A stretch of 64,000 nt of DNA, from positions 1,181,001 through 1,245,000 of the forward strand of contig NZ_CP021030.1 of the NCBI RefSeq assembly GCF_002117485.1, in the 5' to 3' direction. Position numbers and translations under genes: made by a program. Below the pieces are notes generated by a model, which ran no database searches, had not been told where the DNA came from, and was given only the letters and a program-made list of their open reading frames with translations. How positions within the stretch are numbered: position 1 is the first letter of the stretch; every line of letters starts with the position of its first letter. This document shows positions 35,651 to 44,862 of the stretch, in pieces. The stretch is from Rhizobium sp. NXC14 (GTDB lineage: Bacteria > Pseudomonadota > Alphaproteobacteria > Rhizobiales > Rhizobiaceae).

Positions 35651-35944
35651 ATGACGGGCAAGAAGACACATGAACAACAGCTTCGTGTCATCGAGAAACG
35701 CGAGAAAGCCGCAAATGCCGGCGAGGATTTCGACGCCAAGGCGGATCTGCAACGCAATGCGCAGGCAAAGGAGGCCTATCGGAAAGGCGATCTGAAGGCC
35801 GATCCGGACCCTCACAATGACGATCGGGTCATCATGCGTGGCCGCAATCAGGAGAGCGAGCATAAAAAGGGGGAGCGGTCGTCCCTGACGGTGAAGGAGC
35901 CCCGATTAGGAAGGAGCCCCGATCAGGAAAGGAGAGTTTCATGA
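35651..35944 (+). CDS. Small highly charged hypothetical protein
   Basis: A 97-residue hydrophilic protein starting [20 protein letters not shown], rich in Lys, Glu, Asp and Arg, without hydrophobic segments and probably largely unfolded or helical. AAAGGAGG is an excellent ribosome binding site. Its stop codon overlaps the ATG of the YbhB-like gene (ATGA at 35941), so the two are translationally coupled. The composition suggests a stress-related or desiccation-type protein; I cannot identify the family. Confidence 0.75.
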   Translation: MTGKKTHEQQLRVIEKREKAANAGEDFDAKADLQRNAQAKEAYRKGDLKADPDPHNDDRVIMRGRNQESEHKKGERSSLTVKEPRLGRSPDQERRVS

Positions 35945-36405
35945 CCTTGACATTGATCAGCAAGGCTTTTGCCCAGGATCAGCCGATCCCGAAGAAATAT
36001 GCGCGAGCCGGCGAGAACCTCTTTCCGCCGCTTGCCTGGAGCGGTGCTCCCGCCGGGACCCGGAGCTTCGCTCTGGTGGTCGAGGATCCGGATGCTCCCC
36101 ACGGCACGTTCCGTCACTGCGGCATTGCCAATATCCCGGCGCAGTGGAGCGCCCTTGCCGAAAGCGTCGATACGGCGCCGGAGCAAGCCCCCCGCTTCTA
36201 CAAGAACGATTTCGGGAATGCCCGATACGACGGTCCGCAGCCGCCGGCGGGCGATCGCCCGCATCACTACATCTTCCGCCTGGCGGCCCTCGACGTGCCG
36301 AAGCTTTCTACTCCGGATGCCGCCGGCATCAGCGCGATGTGGGCGGAGGCAAGGAAACATGCATTGGCGGAAGCGACCGTCACCGGCACCTATCAGACGC
36401 AATGA
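35941..36405 (+). CDS. YbhB/YbcL (Raf kinase inhibitor-like, PEBP) family protein
   Basis: A 154-residue PEBP-fold protein. It has the family signatures PIPKKYARAGENLFPPLAWSG, then SFALVVEDPDAPHGTFRHC with the D-P-D-A-P anion-binding loop, and GDRPHHYIFRLAALDV. PEBP proteins bind small anions or lipids; bacterial roles are poorly known. Translation is probably coupled to the small charged protein in front. Confidence 0.93.
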   Translation: MTLTLISKAFAQDQPIPKKYARAGENLFPPLAWSGAPAGTRSFALVVEDPDAPHGTFRHCGIANIPAQWSALAESVDTAPEQAPRFYKNDFGNARYDGPQPPAGDRPHHYIFRLAALDVPKLSTPDAAGISAMWAEARKHALAEATVTGTYQTQ

Positions 36406-36424
36406 CCAGAGGCGGAGCCGCCTG

Positions 36425-37792
36425 TCATGAAATACGGTTCCGTTCCACGGTGAGTTGCCTATAGGGTGAGCCGCCGCCCGCCATCTCGCCGGAGACCTGT
36501 TTGTCCCATTCGAAGCCGAGGACGGCCCCTTCGGCCGTCTCCTGGAAGACGTTGTCGGTGATGACGGCGGTGCCGGCGCCTTCGGCGACCGAGACGGCGC
36601 ATCCTACAGGCGCCTTGCGTACCACGTTGCCGCTGACGACGACATTTCTGAGATAGGGCCCCCAGCCGATCTGCAGGCCCCAGCGCGGCGCGCCCTCGAT
36701 CACATTGCCAGACACCAGCGTATCGGCCTCCGCCGCGATGCCGATGCCGAAGCCGACCTCGTGGGTGTAGGGACCTTTCAGTGTCAGGTTGCGCACGACA
36801 TTGCCGGTGACGCTTGCGAGCCTGCCGCCTTCGTCGAAATTGGCGATCGAGATGCCGTTCGCTGCCCCGTCGATCACGTTGGCGGAAACGACCGCGCCTT
36901 CGAAGGCGAACTCGACATAGATCGCCGTCTCGCCGGAGCGCCGGCACTGGTTGCTGGTGATCTGGATGTCTGAGGCCGAATTGGCGCGGATAGCGGTAAA
37001 GGCGCAGTCGGAAATCTGGTTGTTCACCACCATCACCCCATCGGCGCGAAAGACATTGATGCCGTTGCCGTTCTGGCCGGTGCCGCCGTCATTGGCTCGG
37101 ATGTTGGAAATCCGGTTGCCGGAGACGACCGTGCCGTCCTCCGCCTTCTTCCAACGATGCACGAGAATGCCACCATTGCCGCAATCCGAGACCGTATTTG
37201 CCACGATCGAAAGATTGGCGGAATCGACAGCGTAGAGGCCGGACTGGGCGGCGCCCGAAATGCGGCTGCGTTCGATCCGCCCGCCACAGCGCTCCAGCTG
37301 CAGGCCGTGTTTGCGGCTGCCGCCGATCTCGCAATTGTCGATCAGCACCTCGTCGACGCCGGTAAATTGCAGAAGCCCGCCGGCGTAGTCGCCGAGCCAG
37401 CGGTTGCCGCCGTCGATGACGAGATTGGAAAGCTCGATGCGCCTGATGTTTTCGGCCGCAAACAGATGGCCGTCGCCGGTATAGACGATCCGGGAGGCGC
37501 CGGGCACGCCTGAGATGCGGGTATTGTCGGGCAGGCTGAGGTTGGAGATCTTATAGGTGCCGGGCGGCAGGAAGACCGGCACGTTCTCGGCCGCCGCCTG
37601 TCTGATCATCTGCTCCAGGTTGCGGATCTTGCGGTCCCCAATTTCGGGAACGGCGCGATATTCCACCGCGTCGATCGTACCGCGGAGATCCGGCTGGCTG
37701 GCAGCCGTCAGCGGCGAGGCAAGCGTGCGCGATGTCCCGCCCGCAAGCGCGGAGGCGCCGAGAAAGAGAAGCATGTCGCGGCGAAAAGGCAT
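36425..37792 (-). CDS. Tat-exported right-handed beta-helix protein, TIGR03808-like
   Basis: A 455-residue repetitive protein. The N-terminus MPFRRDMLLFLGASALAGG is a twin-arginine signal. A pectate-lyase-like beginning (FLPPGTYKISNLSLPDNTRI) is followed by many beta-helix coils with N-G-I, V-I-D-G and V-S-G-N repeats, for example NLVIDGGN and VVSGNRISNI. It resembles the TIGR03808 family of rhizobial Tat substrates. ATG 37792 is preferred because GGAGAG lies just upstream. The likely location is the periplasm and the role may involve polysaccharide, but no catalytic residues can be named. Confidence 0.82.
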   Translation of the reverse strand: MPFRRDMLLFLGASALAGGTSRTLASPLTAASQPDLRGTIDAVEYRAVPEIGDRKIRNLEQMIRQAAAENVPVFLPPGTYKISNLSLPDNTRISGVPGASRIVYTGDGHLFAAENIRRIELSNLVIDGGNRWLGDYAGGLLQFTGVDEVLIDNCEIGGSRKHGLQLERCGGRIERSRISGAAQSGLYAVDSANLSIVANTVSDCGNGGILVHRWKKAEDGTVVSGNRISNIRANDGGTGQNGNGINVFRADGVMVVNNQISDCAFTAIRANSASDIQITSNQCRRSGETAIYVEFAFEGAVVSANVIDGAANGISIANFDEGGRLASVTGNVVRNLTLKGPYTHEVGFGIGIAAEADTLVSGNVIEGAPRWGLQIGWGPYLRNVVVSGNVVRKAPVGCAVSVAEGAGTAVITDNVFQETAEGAVLGFEWDKQVSGEMAGGGSPYRQLTVERNRIS

Positions 37793-37996
37793 TCCGGGCT
37801 CTCCTGTCATGAAGCGCCCGTAGCAGAAAATGTGCCAGCCCGCCTGTCTTCTTTTGGCACAGGCCCGTCACATCAATCCGAAATTCTTGCTGCGACAGGG
37901 ACCGATGGCAGGATCTCGCCGCTTATATTGGTGTGTTATTCACTCTTTCATTTAAGCAACCCGAAGGGAATGGAGACTACTTTGAGGGGAAAATAA

Positions 37997-38047
37997 ATGG
38001 ATATTGCAGGCCCTTCAGCCGCTGCAGGAGAATGGCGTTATGCATGA
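37997..38047 (+). CDS. Possible 16-codon leader ORF overlapping the next start
   Basis: ATG 37997, preceded by GAGGGGAAAA, opens a frame MDIAGPSAAAGEWRYA that stops at 38047, eight bases into the GGDEF-EAL gene that starts at 38040. The good ribosome binding site and the overlap suggest upstream translation that could drive or limit the main gene. A frameshift that separated an older start from its gene is equally possible. Confidence 0.35.
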   Translation: MDIAGPSAAAGEWRYA

Positions 38048-40349
38048 AGCGAGTGCCGGGCGATGGGAATCGCTCGATTCCCTGACGGCCGAAACACGGC
38101 GCTTCGTTGCCGCCACCGAGGCGATGATGGCGTCTACCGCCCATCTCCTCTCGGAAGGCGTTGAAAACCTGCGCCTGAAGGCGATTATCCACGAACTTCC
38201 GGATTTCCTCTACGTCAAGGACCGTGACAGCCGCTTTGTCTTCGCCAACGCCGTCACGGCGGCCAGCCTCGGCCTCAGCGCCGAAGAGATCGCCGGCAAG
38301 CGCGATTTCGACCTGTTCGACTTCGAGGCGGCGCGCCGCCATTTCGATATCGAGCAGCAGATCATGGCGAGCGGCGCAGCACGCATCGACATGGAGGAGA
38401 CGGTCGTCCTTCCCGGCGCCGTCAAGCCGGTATGCCGGTTGACCTCGAAAATACCGCTGCGCAACGATCGCGGCGACGTCGTCGGCCTGATCGGCGTTTC
38501 CCGCGATATCACCGAACGCAAGCTGCAGGAGGATCTCCATCGCGGCCAGGCGAAACTGCTCGAGATGATCGCCCGCAATGAACCGCTGCCGATGATCCTC
38601 GAGGCGCTGGTGCTGATGATCGAAGCCCAGCTGACGGATATCGACGGCTCGGTTCTTCTGCTCGACGGCCAGGGCACCCGGCTCTATCACGGTGCGGCTC
38701 CCAATCTTCCCGGCGGCTACAGCCGGCTCATCGATGGTGTCACCATCGGCCCCAAGGTCGGCTCCTGCGGTACCGCCGCCTGGCGCGGCCAGCCCGTCAT
38801 CGTCGAGGACGTGATGAGCGATCCGCTGTGGGAGGATTTCCGCGGGCTGGTTGCGCCTTTCGGCTTTCGCTCCTGCTGGTCGACGCCGATCGCTACCTCT
38901 GAGAACAATGTGCTCGGCACCTTCGCCCTCTATTCCAGGGAGGTACGCCGTCCGACCGAGCATGAAATGAGGCTGGTGGCGCTCGCCACCCACATCGCCG
39001 GCATCGCCATCGAACGCAAGCGCGTCGACGATCGCATCCATTTCATGGCGCATCATGACGATCTCACCGGCCTGCCGAACCGAGCCTTTCTGAAGGAAAG
39101 GCTGGCCGGCATCCTCGACCAGGCCCGGCGTAACAATCGCAAGGTCACGGTCGCCTATATCGATCTCGATAACTTGAAGGACGTCAATGACGGCCGCGGC
39201 CACGCCGCCGGCGACGAGGTGCTGAGGGAGATCGCCACCCGCATGGCCAACAGCATCCGTCCCTCCGATATGGTGGTGCGCCTCGGCGGCGATGAATTCC
39301 TCGTTGTGCTCGTCCACCAGTCGAGCCATGATGCCGGCATCAGCCGCCGTCTTCGCGACCTGCAGAAGGCAATTACTCGGCCGATGCAAGGCGAGAGCGG
39401 TGAGATCGTCATCACCTCGAGCATCGGCGTCGCCGCCTTTCCCGTCGACGGCGCCACCTCGGAAGAGCTTCTCGCCAACGCCGATCGCGCCATGTACCGC
39501 GCCAAGCAATTCGGCCGCAACACGCTGCAGCATCATGATGGCGACAGCAGCGGGGTCGGCATGCCGCGCGGCGAGCAGGAGGAGCTCCATCAGGCGATAA
39601 CAGCCGATCAGCTGTTCCTGGAATATCAGCCGCAGGTCGATGTCGCCACCGGCCGCATCACCGGCATCGAGGCGCTGGTCCGTTGGAACCATCCGGCAAA
39701 GGGCAGGGTGCCGCCGGCGAGTTTCATCCCGATTGCCGAAGAGACCGGCCTCATCGTTCCCCTTGGCCTCTGGGTGCTGAACGAGGCCTGCCGCCAGGCG
39801 CGCAACTGGCAGCATATGGGCCTGACGCCGGTGACGATCGCCGTCAATGTTTCGGCGAAGCAGTTCGCCGATCCGGATTTCGCCAGCCATGTCGCCGAGG
39901 CGCTGGAGCGCAACCGCCTGCAGTCCCGCTGGCTGGAGCTCGAGGTCACCGAAAGCGTGGTGATGCAGGATGCCGAGCGCGCGCTCGCCATGATGGAGCA
40001 GCTGAGGGCGCTCGGGGTGCGCCTGTCGATCGACGATTTCGGCTCCGGCTATTCCAGCCTTGCGGCACTGAAGACCTTCCCCTTCGACAGGCTGAAAATG
40101 GACCGTTCGCTGGTCGAGGCCCTGCCGGGCGACGAAACGGCCGTCGCCATCGCCTCGGCCGTCATTTCGCTGGCGCAGAAGCTGAAGCTGTCGGTTCTCG
40201 CCGAAGGCGTCGAGACCGATGCCCAGATGGCTTTCCTGCGGCGGGCGCGCTGCGAGGAGGCGCAGGGCTACCGTTTCTCGAAGCCCGTCTTACCGGAGCA
40301 GGTTCCGTTGTTGCTGCAGGCGCAGTTGCCGTGGAATCACGCTCCCTGA
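38040..40349 (+). CDS. PAS-GAF-GGDEF-EAL cyclic-di-GMP turnover protein
   Basis: A soluble protein of 769 residues. A PAS domain (about 45-165, ending IGVSRDITERK), a GAF domain (about 170-325), a GGDEF domain (about 330-490) and an EAL domain (about 510-765) follow in this order. GGDEF is intact (RLGGDEFLVVL) and EAL is intact (GIEALVRWNHP, IDDFGSGYSSLA, AEGVET), so both synthesis and breakdown of c-di-GMP are possible. ATG 38040 has AGGAG ten bases upstream and is preferred over an upstream TTG at 38004. It is a separate gene from its neighbours. Confidence 0.93.
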   Translation: MHEASAGRWESLDSLTAETRRFVAATEAMMASTAHLLSEGVENLRLKAIIHELPDFLYVKDRDSRFVFANAVTAASLGLSAEEIAGKRDFDLFDFEAARRHFDIEQQIMASGAARIDMEETVVLPGAVKPVCRLTSKIPLRNDRGDVVGLIGVSRDITERKLQEDLHRGQAKLLEMIARNEPLPMILEALVLMIEAQLTDIDGSVLLLDGQGTRLYHGAAPNLPGGYSRLIDGVTIGPKVGSCGTAAWRGQPVIVEDVMSDPLWEDFRGLVAPFGFRSCWSTPIATSENNVLGTFALYSREVRRPTEHEMRLVALATHIAGIAIERKRVDDRIHFMAHHDDLTGLPNRAFLKERLAGILDQARRNNRKVTVAYIDLDNLKDVNDGRGHAAGDEVLREIATRMANSIRPSDMVVRLGGDEFLVVLVHQSSHDAGISRRLRDLQKAITRPMQGESGEIVITSSIGVAAFPVDGATSEELLANADRAMYRAKQFGRNTLQHHDGDSSGVGMPRGEQEELHQAITADQLFLEYQPQVDVATGRITGIEALVRWNHPAKGRVPPASFIPIAEETGLIVPLGLWVLNEACRQARNWQHMGLTPVTIAVNVSAKQFADPDFASHVAEALERNRLQSRWLELEVTESVVMQDAERALAMMEQLRALGVRLSIDDFGSGYSSLAALKTFPFDRLKMDRSLVEALPGDETAVAIASAVISLAQKLKLSVLAEGVETDAQMAFLRRARCEEAQGYRFSKPVLPEQVPLLLQAQLPWNHAP

Positions 40350-40503
40350 CCGGCCTCCGCTTGCCGCCTACGCTGATGTGCGAGTTCCACAATATCGCTT
40401 TGCCCCGGTGGAAACCGGCTGGTTGTTGTCGATCGATATCCGTTGAAAATCACTGAGCATCAGCGGCCGCAAGGCAGCTCTCCTCGATGCAAAGAGACCC
40501 GCC

Positions 40504-43500
40504 TTAACTGCACAGCATATCCAGCGCCGATTGTGCCGCAATCAGGTCCACGATCTGATGCCTGGCGTCAAACATATCGACCGCCGCTCGCAGACGCGCT
40601 GCGGCATCTTCGACGCGACCTTGTCGTGCCAGAGCCGGTGCTAGCTGTGTGATGGCGCGAAGCTCAAAGAGTTTTGCATGCTGCCGGTGGGCAGTGGCGA
40701 TGGCTGTTTCGAACAGGCGCGCGGCGCCCGTCAGATCACCTCTTGCCGCAGCAATCTGGCCGCGAAGGCGAACGCATTCTGCCAGACAGCACGCTTCGTC
40801 CGTATCGGAAACCAGTCCGTCGACGCCATCCAGCAATCGCGATGCGTCCTCGATGCGACCGGCGGGCAGGAGAAGATCACAAAGGATGCATGCCCGATAG
40901 GGGGTGTGAAATACGACCCCCTGACCTCGCCAAAGAAGCAAGCTCTCCAGAACGTCTTCGATACCGGCATCCGGTTCACCTAGATGCCAGCGGGCATAAC
41001 CACGCCACCTGAGGCCGCCGCTTCGACGGGCCGCGTAGCCATGCCGTTCGCAAATCTCGACGATCTTAGAAGCGTTCTCGAGGAGCTCCTCATACTGGCC
41101 AAATAAGGCGCACAAATCGCACTGGGTGAGAAAGTGCCAGGCGCGGTCGAATGGCTTATCGAGTTGATCAACAGCTCCTGCAATCTGCTTTTTCAATTCG
41201 ACCGCAGCATCGACGAAACCCATGAATATCAGCGAATTGTTAAAATAGAACTGGGCAACAACACGTTGATCTCCACCGCCTAGCAAAATGTGCTGACCGG
41301 GATCAATGCGATCAGTCACATCCAACGACCTACGCAGGGCCTCGGCTGCCAGGGGTTGTTCTCCCCGGTTGAAATGAGCAACCCCCTTCCATGTCCAAAG
41401 GCCACCCAGATACGCCGGAGGCAGAAGATCGGCGCTTCTTGTTTGTCGCTCATCGGCGATCGTCAGGTAGTCGCGATTGCGCCCGGTGGCAAAATGAAAA
41501 GGACCGAGTGAAAGCACAACGTCACATTGCAACTTGACCAGATCTGTAGTTGCGGCGGCAAGATATGCGTCTTCAAGTGTTTTCCCAAGGCGCTCGGAGC
41601 GATACCCCTGGGCCTGCATCAGAGCATTGGCCATGGAAAGGTGGAGTCGTGTCACTCGTTCGGCGCCGCCGGATACATCGCCCAGTCTCTTGCTGCACTC
41701 GATAGCACTGGCAAAATGCGACACGGCTTCGCGAGTGGCAGCTCGGGCCACCGCGGCCTCTCCGGCCTGTTGCCAGCGCTCGAGAGCAGCCGCCCAATCT
41801 CCGGCTTCTTGCAGGTGATGCGCGAGAAGTTCGGGTTGCACGTCGGCGATTTCGGTCCATTGTTCCTCTAACGCGATTGCGACACGCCTGTGTAATTCCT
41901 GGCGTTTGCCTCGTAGAAGCGTGCCATAGGCTACGTCCTGAACGAGCGCATGTTTGAAGAGGTACGTGGCCAGTGGCCGCGTCCCGCGGCGGAATGCGAG
42001 ACCGGCGGCGACGAGCTGATCCAGCGCTCCATCTAATTCAATCGCGTTTCGCCGTGCGACGGCTGCCAACAATTCGTAGGAGAATTCGCGTCCGATAACG
42101 GCGCCGACCTGGGCGACCTCCCTGGCGATAGAGCCAAGAAGGTCGAGCCGCGCCATCAATGAAGCCTGTAATGTGGCCGGAACGTTCAACGCAGTCGTGG
42201 CCGCATGCGAAAGTACAGTATGGGCATCGCCGCTCTCCAGCACTGCCTTCGTCAGCTCTTCGATGAAGAGCGGCACTCCATCGGTACGCTCGACGATCTC
42301 CGCAGCGATTTCGCTAAGCAGTTCTCGGCTGCCGACCACTTGCTTAACGAGTGCTGCGCCGTCACGTGGGCCGAGCCGGTTAAGCAGGAGCATCGTTACG
42401 TGGGCCTGATCGGTCCAGGTCGGTTCAAACTCGGGACGGAACGTGACGAGAAGCAGGACCCGCAGGCGAGGCACCGTCTCGATGACGAGGTCGAGCAGCT
42501 CGCGCGAACTGGGGTCGAGCCAGTGCACATCCTCGAAGAGCATCAGAACCGGGCCATGTCTCGACAGCGCCTCGAGCTTAGCAATCAACACTTCGAACGT
42601 TTTTTCTTTCTTTCTTTGGGGCGTGAGCTGAAGAGGTGGGAAGCGGCCTTCGGTCGGCAGCGACAACAGCTCGGCGAGCAACGTTCCATCCTCTTGCGAG
42701 ATTGGAGCAAGCAGCGCCACCAGTTTGTCGAGTTTCCTCTCCAGCGTGTCTTCCCGCTGGAAGCCGGCGGCCCGTTCGAGCTGCGCAATGGTCGGATGGA
42801 GCGCGCTGTCCTGGCGATGTGGCGAGCAGAAATAGCGAAGGCGGGTATGCGGTTCATTCTGGATACGCCCTTGCAAGGCAACGGCGAGCCGCGACTTGCC
42901 TATCCCAGGTTCGCCCGAGAGCAGCACGACGCGGCCTTCACCATTTTTCGCGCAATGCCACTGTCGCAGCAGCACCTCGAGCTCCTCCTCACGACCTATC
43001 AGGGACGGAGGTGTCGTCCCGTGCAGCGCCTCGAACCGGCTATCGACGGCGCTTTCGCTCACGACCTGATATGGGCGGATGGGCTCCGGAAACCCTTTCA
43101 CAGCGACTGCCCCAAGATCGCGGTATTGGAAAAGTTCACCGAGCAACTGCCTCGTTTGCGGTGCGATCAGAACGGCATCTGGCTCGGCAAGAGCTTGCAA
43201 ACGTGCCGCAAGGTTCGGCGTCTCGCCAACGACGCCGCGCTCCTGCCCTTCGTCCGAGGTGATCAGATCGCCGACGACCACTTGGCCGGTGGCAATGCCG
43301 ACGCGAACCCGCAAGGGCTCGGACTGCTGCAGCCGCCCGATAGTGTCCACGAGAGCAAGGCCGGCTCGCACCGCCTGCTCCGCGTCGTTCTCGCGCGCCT
43401 GCGGGTAACCGAAATAGATCAACACGCCGTCGCCCATGTACTTGGCCACAAAGCCGGAGAAGCCGGCGATCGTATCGGCGACACAGCGATGGAAAGCCCC

Positions 43501-43812
43501 GATGATCTCACGCAGATCCTCGACATCGAGACGCGACGAAAGCGCTGTGGAACCGACGAGATCGACGAACATGACGGTGAGCTGCCGGCGCTCGGCGACG
43601 GGCTCGGCAGCGGTCGAATCGAAGCGGTTTGCAGTCCGCTCCAATTCCGCGATTGCCTTGAGGAGCCGCTTGCGATGCCCGAGCAGAATCCCGAGCTGGC
43701 GGAGGTCTGCGTCGGTCAGGTCGGACAGAACGTCTGCATCGATCGCATTCTCGCGGAATGCCTGTTCGTATTGCTCAAGGCCAAGGCCTCGCAACCAGGA
43801 GGCAATGTCCAC
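40504..43812 (-). CDS. SAM domain - class III nucleotide cyclase - AAA ATPase - TPR-like signalling protein
   Basis: A very large protein of 1102 residues. An N-terminal SAM domain (about 1-60, MDIASWLRGLGLEQYEQAF) is followed by a class III cyclase domain (about 75-260). This has metal Asp residues in MFVDLVGSTA and KYMGDGVLIYF and the Asn/Arg pair in ETPNLAARLQ. An AAA/NTPase part has Walker A SGEPGIGKSRL and Walker B MLFEDVHWLD. The last 400 residues look like tetratricopeptide-type helices. It is a soluble MalT/AfsR-like scaffold that couples cAMP production to an unknown signal. Base composition is slightly less GC-rich than its neighbours. Confidence 0.9.
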   Translation of the reverse strand: MDIASWLRGLGLEQYEQAFRENAIDADVLSDLTDADLRQLGILLGHRKRLLKAIAELERTANRFDSTAAEPVAERRQLTVMFVDLVGSTALSSRLDVEDLREIIGAFHRCVADTIAGFSGFVAKYMGDGVLIYFGYPQARENDAEQAVRAGLALVDTIGRLQQSEPLRVRVGIATGQVVVGDLITSDEGQERGVVGETPNLAARLQALAEPDAVLIAPQTRQLLGELFQYRDLGAVAVKGFPEPIRPYQVVSESAVDSRFEALHGTTPPSLIGREEELEVLLRQWHCAKNGEGRVVLLSGEPGIGKSRLAVALQGRIQNEPHTRLRYFCSPHRQDSALHPTIAQLERAAGFQREDTLERKLDKLVALLAPISQEDGTLLAELLSLPTEGRFPPLQLTPQRKKEKTFEVLIAKLEALSRHGPVLMLFEDVHWLDPSSRELLDLVIETVPRLRVLLLVTFRPEFEPTWTDQAHVTMLLLNRLGPRDGAALVKQVVGSRELLSEIAAEIVERTDGVPLFIEELTKAVLESGDAHTVLSHAATTALNVPATLQASLMARLDLLGSIAREVAQVGAVIGREFSYELLAAVARRNAIELDGALDQLVAAGLAFRRGTRPLATYLFKHALVQDVAYGTLLRGKRQELHRRVAIALEEQWTEIADVQPELLAHHLQEAGDWAAALERWQQAGEAAVARAATREAVSHFASAIECSKRLGDVSGGAERVTRLHLSMANALMQAQGYRSERLGKTLEDAYLAAATTDLVKLQCDVVLSLGPFHFATGRNRDYLTIADERQTRSADLLPPAYLGGLWTWKGVAHFNRGEQPLAAEALRRSLDVTDRIDPGQHILLGGGDQRVVAQFYFNNSLIFMGFVDAAVELKKQIAGAVDQLDKPFDRAWHFLTQCDLCALFGQYEELLENASKIVEICERHGYAARRSGGLRWRGYARWHLGEPDAGIEDVLESLLLWRGQGVVFHTPYRACILCDLLLPAGRIEDASRLLDGVDGLVSDTDEACCLAECVRLRGQIAAARGDLTGAARLFETAIATAHRQHAKLFELRAITQLAPALARQGRVEDAAARLRAAVDMFDARHQIVDLIAAQSALDMLCS

Positions 43813-44121
43813 GACGGCTTCCCCCTCGCTAGAATTCGCCCCGCCATACTAGACCAAGACCTGCCGTCGCGCATCATCATTCCGTGACCGCGATCATGTC
43901 AATGAAGCGATAAATCGCCCCTTGCGACAGCAGCGATGAACGGCGGTCTGTGGTCACAATAACGGTCGCCGCCGGTAGCGACCTGGATATCGGCCTCTTT
44001 CATGCGAGGAAATTCTTGCGGAAAACGCAGTTAGAGCTCAAGGATATGCACGGCGTCCATTGTTGTGATGCAGGCATCAATTGGCTCACTCCCACCCAGA
44101 TAACCTATTGAGGCTCCGCGT
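43813..44121. other. 309-bp intergenic region
   Basis: Between the cyclase gene and the LuxR gene, both on the minus strand. I find no gene or strong structure here. Confidence 0.5.
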
Positions 44122-44862
44122 CTAGACCCGAATGATGTTGAGGCGCAGAGCGCTGACAACTGCCTGCGTTCTTGTCGTGCATCCCAGCTTCCTGATCACG
44201 CTGCCGATCTGATTGTTGACCACGTTTTCCGACAGATCGAGAAGCTTGGCAATCTCGCTGCTCTTTCTGCCTCCGGCCGTCAGCCTCAGGCAGTCCAGCT
44301 CGCTCTGCGTAAAGGCAACCGGCTTGTGTTTCTCGTTCAGTGTCAGCTGTGACAGCCGATCATAAATGAGCGTCGCGACAAACAGGAGTTTCGCCATTTC
44401 GACCATGCTGAAATTCCGAGACCCCGAAATCGACATCGCACCGCGTCCGCCCGCGGCATCGTGAACGGGAAAATAGGCGCCTTTTTCCATGCCGTACCGC
44501 CTGAACAACTCGATCACGGTGGACTTCTTGCCTTCTCCACGATCGGTATTGATCGCCTCGACATCATAGTTGAAAGGGCTGGTCGACCTCAGCATCCGCC
44601 GGATGACAGGACTGTCGACCAACAGGTTATGGGCGTCGTAATAGTCGACCATCTCCGCCGGCCAGTTGGTGATGATCTTTGTCGCGCCTATTTCGACGAC
44701 GTCGACGGTAGGAAGCGTCATGATCAGGAAAGCCGTCATTCCCAGATCCTGGGTAAGACGCTTCATATATTTGAAGACTTCGTAATGCGTCTTGAAGCCT
44801 GCGGCGACTTCCTCAATTCGATTGAACTCGGCCTCGAGCGGCATGGCTTTCTCCGATGGCAT
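44122..44862 (-). CDS. LuxR-type regulator (solo) with altered ligand-binding pocket
   Basis: A 246-residue quorum-sensing-type regulator: an autoinducer-binding-like domain (about 20-165) and a LuxR HTH (KPVAFTQSELDCLRLTAGGR, then SSEIAKLLDLSENVVNNQIG). There is no luxI gene in the window. Aligned by eye to TraR-like proteins, the invariant pocket residues Trp57, Asp70 and Trp85 read Met, Ser and Tyr in ITNWPAEMVDYYDAHNL, VDSPV and SPFNYD, while Tyr61 is kept. It may respond to a molecule other than a standard acyl-homoserine lactone, or to none. ATG 44844 is an alternative start. Confidence 0.88.
   Translation of the reverse strand: MPSEKAMPLEAEFNRIEEVAAGFKTHYEVFKYMKRLTQDLGMTAFLIMTLPTVDVVEIGATKIITNWPAEMVDYYDAHNLLVDSPVIRRMLRSTSPFNYDVEAINTDRGEGKKSTVIELFRRYGMEKGAYFPVHDAAGGRGAMSISGSRNFSMVEMAKLLFVATLIYDRLSQLTLNEKHKPVAFTQSELDCLRLTAGGRKSSEIAKLLDLSENVVNNQIGSVIRKLGCTTRTQAVVSALRLNIIRV

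Noticed and set aside
37977..39890. 637-codon open frame on the minus strand
   Set aside because: Antisense to the PAS-GAF-GGDEF-EAL gene.
42205..43887. 560-codon open frame on the plus strand
   Set aside because: Antisense to the cyclase-AAA-TPR gene, whose motifs are clear.
43813..44121. Possible tRNA or small gene between cyclase and LuxR
   Set aside because: No cloverleaf-type arms and no frame with a ribosome binding site.
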